In this document: positions 50,101 through 57,511 of the stretch, piece after piece | How positions within the stretch are numbered: the first letter of the stretch is position 1 | How the letters are laid out: each line of letters begins with the position of its first letter | NCBI GenBank assembly: GCA_965222065.1 | Contig: OZ244933.1 | Span: 2,418,001-2,482,000 of the forward strand | Origin: GM7GCV1 sp965222065 | GTDB lineage: Bacteria > Pseudomonadota > Gammaproteobacteria > Pseudomonadales > GM7GCV1 | Length of the DNA: 64,000 bases | Direction: 5' to 3' | The notes under the pieces: generated by a model | The model's input: the letters and a program-made list of their open reading frames with translations, nothing else | What the model was told of the DNA's origin: nothing | Databases searched by the model: none | Program-made: the position numbers and the translations under genes

Positions 50101-51192
50101 TTAGCCCCGGTTACGTTTGGGCAATACATCCTTGAGCTTGCTGTCCATATCGAGCAGGACTTTTTCCGTAGTTCCCCAGTCGATACAGGCATCCGTAATG
50201 GAAACGCCGTACTTCAGTTCGGACAGGTCCTTGGGAAGTTTCTGGTTGCCGGGACCAATATTGGATTCCACCATCACACCCATAATGGAGTTATTGCCTT
50301 CCAGGATCTGGTTGGTGATATTTTCCAGCACCAGCGGCTGCAACTCATGGTTTTTATTGGAATTCGCGTGGCTGCAATCCACCATGATGTTTGCTGAAAG
50401 TCCGGCTTTTTTCAGCTCTTCCTCGGCCAGTTGGACACTCACTGAATCATAGTTTGGTTTGCCATTACCGCCTCGCAGAACCACGTGCGCGTAAGGGTTG
50501 CCTCCCGAGTTGATAATGCTTACCTGGCCTTCCATGTTGATACCCAGAAAACGATGCGGGTTTGCCACTGACTGCAAGGCGTTGATGGCTACCGTCAGGC
50601 CGCCATCGGTACCGTTTTTAAAACCAACAGCGGAGCTCAGGCCACTGGCCATCTCGCGGTGAGTCTGGGATTCGGTGGTACGTGCGCCAATAGCTGACCA
50701 GCTGATCAGATCCTGGATGTACTGTGGCGAAATGGGATCCAGCGCTTCAGTAGACGTGGGCAGGCCAAGCTCGGAAATATCGAGCAACAGCTTGCGGGCA
50801 ATATGAAAACCTTTTTCTACCTGAAAGCTGTCATCCATGTACGGATCGTTGATCAAGCCTTTCCAGCCGACAGTTGTTCGCGGCTTTTCGAAATATACCC
50901 GCATGACCACCAAAATGGAGTCAGAGACCTTGTCGGCCAGTTTTTTCAGCCGGTTGGCATAATCCATGGCGGCATCGACATCGTGGATAGAGCAGGGGCC
51001 AATCACCATCAGGAGACGGTGATCCTTGCCATCGATAATGTCTCGAACAGCCTGCCTGCCTGCGGTAATTGTCTCACCCGCTTTTTGGGTGATCGGCAAT
51101 TTCTCATGCAGGGCTGCCGGGGTAATAAGTGTCTCCTGGGCAACGATATTGACGTTTTCCAGTGGAGCGCCTTGGTAAATATTCTGGGACAT
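50101..51192 (-). CDS. aroG: 3-deoxy-7-phosphoheptulonate (DAHP) synthase, class I
   Basis: A 363-residue enzyme condensing phosphoenolpyruvate and erythrose-4-phosphate, the first step of aromatic amino acid synthesis. Motifs are the PEP-binding GPCSIHD, YFEKPRTTVGWKG, the E. coli-type GARTTESQTHREMASGLS and the metal-ligand segment MVDCSHANSNK. ATG 51192 gives the family N-terminus; an open frame to 51231 runs through a terminator hairpin and is not used. The paralogue type (AroF, AroG or AroH) cannot be decided, so the symbol is a convention. A terminator with a competing hairpin directly upstream suggests attenuation. Confidence 0.92.
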   Translation of the reverse strand: MSQNIYQGAPLENVNIVAQETLITPAALHEKLPITQKAGETITAGRQAVRDIIDGKDHRLLMVIGPCSIHDVDAAMDYANRLKKLADKVSDSILVVMRVYFEKPRTTVGWKGLINDPYMDDSFQVEKGFHIARKLLLDISELGLPTSTEALDPISPQYIQDLISWSAIGARTTESQTHREMASGLSSAVGFKNGTDGGLTVAINALQSVANPHRFLGINMEGQVSIINSGGNPYAHVVLRGGNGKPNYDSVSVQLAEEELKKAGLSANIMVDCSHANSNKNHELQPLVLENITNQILEGNNSIMGVMVESNIGPGNQKLPKDLSELKYGVSITDACIDWGTTEKVLLDMDSKLKDVLPKRNRG

Positions 51193-51214
51193 CAGATTTA
51201 TTTCAGGGGTCAAC

Positions 51215-51312
51215 AAAAAAAAGGGGCGCAAGTGTAGCAGAGCACTTGCGCCCTTCCTATACAGAAAGTGCTATTAGGGCCATTGACTGCAGCTAGTGGG
51301 TATCTGCAGTCA
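51215..51312 (-). promoter_or_regulatory. attenuator-like leader of the DAHP synthase gene
   Basis: On the minus strand an intrinsic terminator, GGGCGCAAGTG / CACTTGCGCCC (51253-51224) plus eight T, ends only 23 bases before the ATG, leaving no room for a later promoter. Upstream, AGCACTT (51272-51266) is an exact complement of AAGTGCT (51247-51241) in the terminator's first arm and could form an antiterminator. A 9-bp hairpin, TGACTGCAG / CTGCAGTCA (51312-51284), comes first. An 8-codon frame (51283-51257) overlaps the antiterminator but has no aromatic codons. Confidence 0.6.
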
Positions 51313-51325
51313 TGGTGTGAAAATT

Positions 51326-51853
51326 TTACTGACTGGCGGTCCAGTTCTTTACGGCTTCCATGCTTTCATGAATATGGCCTTCAGGTGCACGGTCTTCCAG
51401 TACATGGATAATCTCACCGCTGGGCACGATTACGTAAGAGATCCGAGCTGCGAGCCCATTGGCCATGGCCGCGTCATATGCTGCGACAACATCGCCATCT
51501 TCATCGGAAGCGACCGGGAATTTACTGCTGCATTCCGAAACTGAGAATTCATGAAGAGTCTCGATATCATCTGTCGATACGCCGATAACCGATGTGTTGT
51601 ATTGGGCAAACTCATCGGTCGCTTCGGCAAACATGCGTGCCTCGATGGTACAGCCGCGGGTAAATGCCTTGGGGTAGAAATACACAACAACAGGGCCTTT
51701 TTCCAGGGACTCTGCGAGGTTGAACTCAAAGCCTTCTCCCCCAAGAGAGGCCAGGGCAGTGAAGTCGGGTGCTTCCGTGCCCGATTCAAGGGCCGCCTGG
51801 GCTCCGGTGGTCACGAGCAGGGTAGTCAGGGCAAGGTGTTTTATAGGTTTCAT
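51326..51853 (-). CDS. exported peroxiredoxin (AhpC/TSA, Bcp-like)
   Basis: A 175-residue thioredoxin-fold peroxidase with a signal peptide (LALTTLLVTTGAQA), so periplasmic. The peroxidatic Cys lies in YPKAFTRGCTIEA, close to the usual P-x3-T-x2-C. A second Cys in the following region (SVSECSSKF) could serve as the resolving residue. Bcp-type enzymes reduce hydroperoxides with thioredoxin-like donors. It lies upstream of the DAHP synthase gene on the same strand, and its transcript may run into the attenuator-like leader. Confidence 0.85.
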   Translation of the reverse strand: MKPIKHLALTTLLVTTGAQAALESGTEAPDFTALASLGGEGFEFNLAESLEKGPVVVYFYPKAFTRGCTIEARMFAEATDEFAQYNTSVIGVSTDDIETLHEFSVSECSSKFPVASDEDGDVVAAYDAAMANGLAARISYVIVPSGEIIHVLEDRAPEGHIHESMEAVKNWTASQ

Positions 51854-51881
51854 GGCGATTCTCCGTAGTTAATCGACGAAC

Positions 51882-52670
51882 TTATTCTGCAGGTTTACGT
51901 GCGCGCACCAGTATGCGATCAGTGTTGCGGTTGAGCGATTCGTCACGCATGTGCAGGCTGTGGTCATCCAGGGGGTTTGACAGGATGTCGGATTCTGCTT
52001 CCACAACAAAGCCTGCTTTCACCAGCTGTTCACGTAGCTCTTCATCAGTAATACGGTGCAGGGCTTCATTGTCGTTGCCAGCGACACCGCGATGGTCAAT
52101 CACACCCAAGACACCCCCGGGCTTGAGGAATGTGTAGACACTTTTTAACAATGACTGGGCACTTTCTTCCCCATTGCGAACAAAATCATGCATGTTGAGT
52201 GCGGTAATGGCGGCATCTACGCGGCCAGCATAGGCGGACGGATCGGTATAGTGAGGGCCGATATCGGCGATCTCGGCAGTTTGGACACCATCGGTGAGAT
52301 TGTTGACCAATACTTCAATGTTGCTGTAGCGATCCCGGCGTGCGCTGATTGATTCAACCAGGCTCTCCCGGGACATCAGTCGAGGAACATTGTGTGAAAT
52401 CACCCGGCCATTTTCGCCGACGGCTATGGCCAGTACTTCAGTGTAATAACCGCTGCCGGCAAAGACATCCAGCACGGTCATTCCCTGGTCAATACCCAGA
52501 AATGCCAGAACTTCTGCCGGCTTACGGGCAGCATCGCGCTCTTTATCACTTTCGGGGCGTTCAGAATTGCTAAGTTCTTGGGCCAGGCTGGATTCCTGGG
52601 CCCAGACATAAGCGTTGGAAAACAGGAGTAGAGTGCAGGCAAAAGACATGCCCAGTATTTTTCTAATCAT
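51882..52670 (-). CDS. exported SAM-dependent methyltransferase-like protein
   Basis: A 262-residue protein with a signal peptide (FACTLLLFSNAYVWAQ) and a class I methyltransferase fold. Motif I is VLDVFAGSGYYTEVLA; further features are ITALNMHDFV and a post-motif LKPGGVLGVIDHRG. Exported methyltransferases of this type are found in several marine gammaproteobacteria with no known substrate; SAM is not expected in the periplasm, which makes the role puzzling. ATG 52670 is chosen because it places the signal peptide at the N-terminus. It is followed by the peroxiredoxin gene 28 bases on. Confidence 0.8.
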   Translation of the reverse strand: MIRKILGMSFACTLLLFSNAYVWAQESSLAQELSNSERPESDKERDAARKPAEVLAFLGIDQGMTVLDVFAGSGYYTEVLAIAVGENGRVISHNVPRLMSRESLVESISARRDRYSNIEVLVNNLTDGVQTAEIADIGPHYTDPSAYAGRVDAAITALNMHDFVRNGEESAQSLLKSVYTFLKPGGVLGVIDHRGVAGNDNEALHRITDEELREQLVKAGFVVEAESDILSNPLDDHSLHMRDESLNRNTDRILVRARKPAE

Positions 52671-52771
52671 TGGAATCTGCCTTGTATACCAGGAAAGTGA
52701 CACTATGCTATCAAAGCGAAAATAATGCATGCTTTAATTATGGTTAAGACAAATTCGGGAAAATATTGTTC

Positions 52772-53233
52772 ATGATCGAAATCCTTCCAATTGCAGATAT
52801 TGCACACGCCATTCAACTGGCGGTCGCTCCTGTGTTTTTGCTCACCGGTATTGCGGGAATTCTCGGTGTGCTCACCACTCGCCTGAGCCGGGTTACTGAC
52901 CGGGCTCGCGTGGTGGAAAGCCGCCTTATGAGCGAGGTTGAGGCAGAGATAAGTGCACGCCTGCATAAGGAATCCAAGGTTCTCTGGCACCGGGTCAAAT
53001 TGACCAATTCAGCCATCCGGCTTTGTACAAGCTCGGCGCTGTTGGTGTGCATGGTGATTGCCGTGATTTTTATGGGCCACTACAGCGTGCTTGATCTCAG
53101 CCCTGTGATATCCCTTCTTTTTATTGGTGCCATGCTGGTGCTTATTGTCGGACTGCTCATGTTTTTGCGCGAGGTACATCTGGCCACCCAGACCATGAAA
53201 TCGGGCATGCAACTGACACTGGATGAAGAATAA
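52772..53233 (+). CDS. DUF2721 domain-containing membrane protein
   Basis: A 153-residue protein with the DUF2721 signature AVAPVFLLTGIAGILGVLTTRLSRVTDRAR at the N-terminus (helix 1), a charged middle and two C-terminal transmembrane helices (LCTSSALLVCMVIAVIFMG; ISLLFIGAMLVLIVGLLMF). ATG 52772 is preferred to a TTG two codons earlier. The family function is unknown. It is divergent from the methyltransferase gene. Confidence 0.87.
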   Translation: MIEILPIADIAHAIQLAVAPVFLLTGIAGILGVLTTRLSRVTDRARVVESRLMSEVEAEISARLHKESKVLWHRVKLTNSAIRLCTSSALLVCMVIAVIFMGHYSVLDLSPVISLLFIGAMLVLIVGLLMFLREVHLATQTMKSGMQLTLDEE

Positions 53234-53397
53234 CTTCCTGATTTAAACAGGTAAAAACCAGTGAAAAGCCCTGAAACCATAAAAATGTCCTATAACTGTC
53301 CCAGGTTTGTCCCGTATTTGGGGGATGTTTGGCGTAAAACTTTCCATCTGTGTAGCTCATAGTTTCGCTGCCTTCAAAACGAAACAAAGGTCTGGAA

Positions 53398-53826
53398 ATG
53401 AAAATCAATGCGGAGCTGGTACATCAGCTAAGAATGAAGAAGGGTTGGACTCAGGAAGAGCTCGCTATTGCCGCAGGACTCAACCTGAAAACGGTGCAGA
53501 GAATTGAGAAGAGGGCCTCTGCATCGCTCCAGTCAAAAAAGGCATTGGCCGCCGCATTTGAGATAGATATTCAAGACCTCAATTATGAGGAAAGCGCAAT
53601 GAAGCCTTGCCCCGAATGTGGATCTGAAAAAATTTATAAATACAAAAAAACCATTGGAACCAACCCTGAGTGCTTGCCGGACATGCTGCCAAAGCTTGGT
53701 AGCGGAATAACTTTCAGGGCGGATTTTGTGCCCGTGGTATGTGGCGATTGCGGCTATATACGTTACTTTGCTGATAACAAGGCCCGCGAAAAGCTTGCCA
53801 GGTCAAAGCATTGGGAGCTTTTGTAG
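53398..53826 (+). CDS. XRE-type helix-turn-helix protein fused to a zinc ribbon
   Basis: A 142-residue protein. Residues 1-65 are a Cro/C1-type DNA-binding domain (LRMKKGWTQEELAIAAGLNLKTVQ). Residues 68-125 are a zinc ribbon with two CxxC pairs (MKPCPECGSEK and PVVCGDCGYIRY). The ATG follows AAAGG. Inside the gene an in-frame ATG at 53599 (Met68) has GAGG 8 bases upstream, so the zinc ribbon might also be made alone. It is probably a transcription regulator; its targets are unknown. Confidence 0.82.
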   Translation: MKINAELVHQLRMKKGWTQEELAIAAGLNLKTVQRIEKRASASLQSKKALAAAFEIDIQDLNYEESAMKPCPECGSEKIYKYKKTIGTNPECLPDMLPKLGSGITFRADFVPVVCGDCGYIRYFADNKAREKLARSKHWELL

Positions 53827-53829
53827 GAT

Positions 53830-54054
53830 TCAGCTGTTTGTGGTCTTCAATGGCTTGACGATACTGTCCAGGCCTTCTGTTTTAAGGCTTAGGGCCAACT
53901 GCATCAGGGTGCCCAGTTCTCCCCTGGGCCATTCCTTTTTCTGGAACCAGAGCAGGTACTCTTCCGGCAGGTCGATAATCATGCGCCCCTGGTATTTGCC
54001 GAAGGGCATGGGGGTTCTGGCCAGCTTGATCAAGTGTTCCTGTTTTAAATCCAT
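53830..54054 (-). CDS. DUF3820 family protein
   Basis: A 74-residue protein matching DUF3820: MPFGKYQGRMIIDLPEEYLLWF with the typical GKYKG and LPEEYLxWF motifs, and a helical end. Family members are small soluble proteins, one of which has been described as a quorum-sensing-regulated virulence factor. It is convergent with the helix-turn-helix gene, with 3 bases between the stops. A REP-like hairpin lies just upstream. Confidence 0.87.
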   Translation of the reverse strand: MDLKQEHLIKLARTPMPFGKYQGRMIIDLPEEYLLWFQKKEWPRGELGTLMQLALSLKTEGLDSIVKPLKTTNS

Positions 54055-54072
54055 CTTATCTTTTATGTAAAT

Positions 54073-54106
54073 CTGGGGTCAGTGTAAGTTTTTACTCTGA
54101 CCCCAG
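54073..54106. repeat. REP-like hairpin, copy 3
   Basis: CTGGGGTCAGTGTAA (54073-54087) and TTACTCTGACCCCAG (54092-54106) are 15-base arms with one mismatch and a 4-base loop. It lies just after the helicase gene stop and upstream of the DUF3820 gene, so it may terminate the murI-nuclease-helicase operon. Confidence 0.8.
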
Positions 54107-57100
54107 GTTTATTTCAGTACTGGCCGGAATGGCCGGGAAGTAAAGCATGGTTCTTACAGGTTCGCTAAATAGCGAGGCATAGCGGCTGAGCTGCGGTTGA
54201 TATGCCCGGGCTTCCTGTTCCAAAAAACTTTCCAATGATTGATTTTCGGAAGGCGAGCTGGATTTGTAATCAATAATCCAGCGTGTGCCCTGGTCAACAA
54301 AGGTCCGGTCGATAATGGCTCGCTGCAGACCGCCAAAGTCATTCAGGTAGTCCATCTCCAGTTCTGCTCTGCTCTGCTCATGATTCCAGTCCAGTAACCA
54401 GCGTCCGGTCTCGTCCGCAAGCACCGTGCTTAACATGTTGCCGAGTTGTTCCAGCGCATCCTGCTGTTGTTCGGAGGTCAATCCACGAGCTGAAAGCCCC
54501 TTTTGCCAGTCAGGGACAAATAGCCCGGCAACGGGCTGGCTTATGTGCTCGCGGACAATACGCATCAGGCTGTGGTGAATTAAATCGCCACAAAGCCTCG
54601 ACTGGTAATTGGTGTGATAGGCATGGGCTGTTGATACCGGTATTTTCTCTGGCGTTGTTGTTAGCCCGCTTGCCGAAGGCAGGGGCCGTTCAGGCGGCAG
54701 TCGGCGAATACCTGCCAGCACAGGATTTTCGTTCTCTTCCATCATCGACGAAGGAAGCTGTGTCATGTCAGCGTCGCGGGTAAATTCTTCTTCATAGAGT
54801 GCCCAGAGAATCGACAGCATGGTTCGGTTGTCGGGCGCGCGAAATTTTTCCTTTTGCTCATCCCAATTCAGCTTGCCGCTGATAAACAGTGACTTGCGTG
54901 CACGGGTAGTGGCCACATAGAGAAGTCGAGCTGTTTCCTGGCGCTGCCGTTCGTTTTCCTCTGCTTTCAGGTAGGCGTAGAGGTCCTGGGCCTTTTCGTT
55001 AGTCAGCGCAGGCTTTGCCGAGAGCAGGTAGGCTTCCTGTCCGCTTTCGAACTCCCGTTGCCACCAAAGGAGCAGGGGAGCTTCGTTGCTGCCACCCGGT
55101 TGTCGATGAGTGCCGGGTAAATAGACATGATCGAACTCCAGTCCCTTGGCGCTGTGAATGGTCATAATCTGCACGCTACTGTCGGTTGTTGCCGGTTTGG
55201 CATACAGCTCCCCCAGTTTTTGCTCAAACCGTATCCAGTCGGTAATAGCACCGCCCGATTCCATCTGTTCCAGCAAGTCCAGATAATCGTCTATGTCCTC
55301 CAGATCGCGTGCTTCCAGAAGCCCCTGATCAGCATCCAGGTTCAGCCACAGCTGCTCGACAACAGAGCGCAGGTTGCCATGGCCGGAATCGAGCTTCTCA
55401 TAAGCTGTGCCAAAGGCGCCCAGGAGGCGCTCACAGGTCTGGTGTGCTTCGGGACTCAGTAAACCATTTTGCTGGTGATAGTTGATCATGGTCCAGATAC
55501 TGTAATTGCCCTGAAAGCCAGGACGTTCCTCGACAGGCTCCTCGTTGCTCTTTGTTGCCGGGTTATTTGCCAAGAAGAGCAAATCGGCCATATTGAGACC
55601 CGCCCAGGGGGCACGCAGTATTGATAGCCAGGCAATCCGGTCGGCGGGGCAGCACAGTGCCCGGGTCAGACTGTGAATATCCATGACAGCCATGCGACCG
55701 GCCAGTTGATCAATCTGTTGTGCCTGCCACTGGATCTCCCGGGCGCGTAGGGCAGGCAGAATTTCCCGCAAATGACTGCGACCGCGAACCAGTATGGCAA
55801 TGCTGGTTTCACCTGCCTGGAGTTTGTCCTGAATATCGGCGGCGATATGTTCGGCTTCCTGCCATTCACTGGCATAGCCGTTTAGCTGTATTGGCCAGTC
55901 AGTTGAGCTTCGGGTTGCCTGGGCCTGGCGAAAAGCCACTTGTCCCTGTACCAGGTTGTCTTGCTCCGGAAAGATGCGCGAAAAACTGGCATTCACCCAG
56001 TCGACGATCTGCTGATCTGAGCGAAAATTGGCTGTCAGATCAATGGCATGCATTTTTACATGTTCGATTCCGTCGCGACGTGCGCGGATAAACAGGCTGA
56101 CATTGGCCTTGCGGAAACCGTATATACTTTGCATACCATCGCCGACAATAAACAGCGAGCGGCCATCGCCTTCCTGCCAGCCTGCGGTCAGGCGTCGCAA
56201 CAGCTCTACCTGCATGCTCGACGTGTCCTGAAACTCATCCACCAGAATGTGCTCCACGCGGTAGTCCAGTCGCAGGGCCAGGGGCGTTGGCTGTTCCGGT
56301 GTTCCCAGTGCCTCCAGCGCGGCCATGGCCACGGCGGTGTAGTCGGCTTCGCCGCGCTCCTGGCTTAACAGGTCAAATTCGGCGGCAGCGACAGGCAAGA
56401 GCCGGAATAACGCCTGGTTAATCGGACCGGACTGGTCCTTGTCTATCTCCGGCAAAATCGCTATGCGTTGCAGTTGTGTCTTGAGCTCAGTGTCTGTCGC
56501 CATGTCGGCCAGCAGGTTGCCCATTTGCTCTTTACGTGCGGCGGCCTCCGCTTTGCTTAAGTCATCTGACTGGGTGGGGAAGCCAAGACGCTTGTCGACA
56601 CTGCTGCGGAACTCGCCACTGTTGGTCAGCAAGAAACGCCCCAGCGCTTTCCATTGAAGAAGCTGGTCGGTCTGGACTTCGGGGACTTCATTGATCAGCT
56701 CTTCCGACAGCCAGCCGGCTCCCTCGCGGTAACGGCAGGCAAAATCCAGCAATTCTTCCAGCTCTCCCAGATAGGGCAACAGGGATTCGGCCGTCTTGAG
56801 CAGAGACTCTTCCACCAGCTCGCCCACGCGTTCCTGCAAGTAATCCTCGTCGATTTGTCCCGGCACGATGATGGGCAGCCAGCTGTCCCGGCTGGCCAAC
56901 AGGTCTTTCACCAGGTCGACCAGCTTTTCCAAGTTTCCATCCAGATGGGCAACCAATGTGCGCAGGCTTTCACCCGTTGATCCAGTATCTTCCAGGTAAT
57001 CTATTAATCGCTCCGCCGCTGCCTGACAGAGCTCTTTGGGATCATCGGTCATATCTGGCGGGATCACGATGCCGGTTTCCAGACACAACTGGTTGGCCAG

Positions 57101-57511
57101 TTGGCGGCACAGGCCGTCAATGGTCTGGAATCGAAGTCGATTGGGGTTATTCAGCAAGCCCCAGCCCAGTTCACGATCCCGTTTAAGTGCCGCCAATGCC
57201 AGATCCAGGGTTTGCTTTTCATGCCCTGACAGATCGGAGCCGGGCTGACCGCTGTCGGCATGCGTTAAAAGCAGCTCATGGCTATGAGCTTTGGAGAGTG
57301 CCTTGCTTACCCGCTCTCGCATTTCATTGGCCGCTTTACGGGTAAAGGTGATACCGAGAATGGCCTCCGGCTGTTCGACGCGGCTTAACAGGGACAGCGT
57401 TCTCTGGATCAGCAGCTCGGTCTTGCCGGAGCCAGCCGGTGCGGATACGGCAAAGGATTGATGCGGGTCGATCGCCTGTTGCCGGGCCTGCTGGTCGTTT
57501 AGCATGCTCAT
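54092..57511 (-). CDS. UvrD/RecB-like helicase-nuclease (AddA-like)
   Basis: A 1139-residue protein. The superfamily 1A helicase core has Walker A SAPAGSGKTELLIQR, motif Ia ITFTRKAANEMRERV, motif II ILVDEFQDTSS, motif III IVGDGMQSIYGFRKA and late motifs MTIHSAKGLEFDHVYLPG and RLLYVATTRARKSL. A C-terminal PD-(D/E)xK nuclease has RWIIDYKSSSPSEN. It should unwind and degrade broken DNA ends as AddA does in AddAB. It overlaps the upstream nuclease gene by 4 bases (ATGA), so the two subunits are coupled. The 3' end of the gene runs into a REP-like hairpin. Confidence 0.9.
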   Translation of the reverse strand: MSMLNDQQARQQAIDPHQSFAVSAPAGSGKTELLIQRTLSLLSRVEQPEAILGITFTRKAANEMRERVSKALSKAHSHELLLTHADSGQPGSDLSGHEKQTLDLALAALKRDRELGWGLLNNPNRLRFQTIDGLCRQLANQLCLETGIVIPPDMTDDPKELCQAAAERLIDYLEDTGSTGESLRTLVAHLDGNLEKLVDLVKDLLASRDSWLPIIVPGQIDEDYLQERVGELVEESLLKTAESLLPYLGELEELLDFACRYREGAGWLSEELINEVPEVQTDQLLQWKALGRFLLTNSGEFRSSVDKRLGFPTQSDDLSKAEAAARKEQMGNLLADMATDTELKTQLQRIAILPEIDKDQSGPINQALFRLLPVAAAEFDLLSQERGEADYTAVAMAALEALGTPEQPTPLALRLDYRVEHILVDEFQDTSSMQVELLRRLTAGWQEGDGRSLFIVGDGMQSIYGFRKANVSLFIRARRDGIEHVKMHAIDLTANFRSDQQIVDWVNASFSRIFPEQDNLVQGQVAFRQAQATRSSTDWPIQLNGYASEWQEAEHIAADIQDKLQAGETSIAILVRGRSHLREILPALRAREIQWQAQQIDQLAGRMAVMDIHSLTRALCCPADRIAWLSILRAPWAGLNMADLLFLANNPATKSNEEPVEERPGFQGNYSIWTMINYHQQNGLLSPEAHQTCERLLGAFGTAYEKLDSGHGNLRSVVEQLWLNLDADQGLLEARDLEDIDDYLDLLEQMESGGAITDWIRFEQKLGELYAKPATTDSSVQIMTIHSAKGLEFDHVYLPGTHRQPGGSNEAPLLLWWQREFESGQEAYLLSAKPALTNEKAQDLYAYLKAEENERQRQETARLLYVATTRARKSLFISGKLNWDEQKEKFRAPDNRTMLSILWALYEEEFTRDADMTQLPSSMMEENENPVLAGIRRLPPERPLPSASGLTTTPEKIPVSTAHAYHTNYQSRLCGDLIHHSLMRIVREHISQPVAGLFVPDWQKGLSARGLTSEQQQDALEQLGNMLSTVLADETGRWLLDWNHEQSRAELEMDYLNDFGGLQRAIIDRTFVDQGTRWIIDYKSSSPSENQSLESFLEQEARAYQPQLSRYASLFSEPVRTMLYFPAIPASTEINLGSE

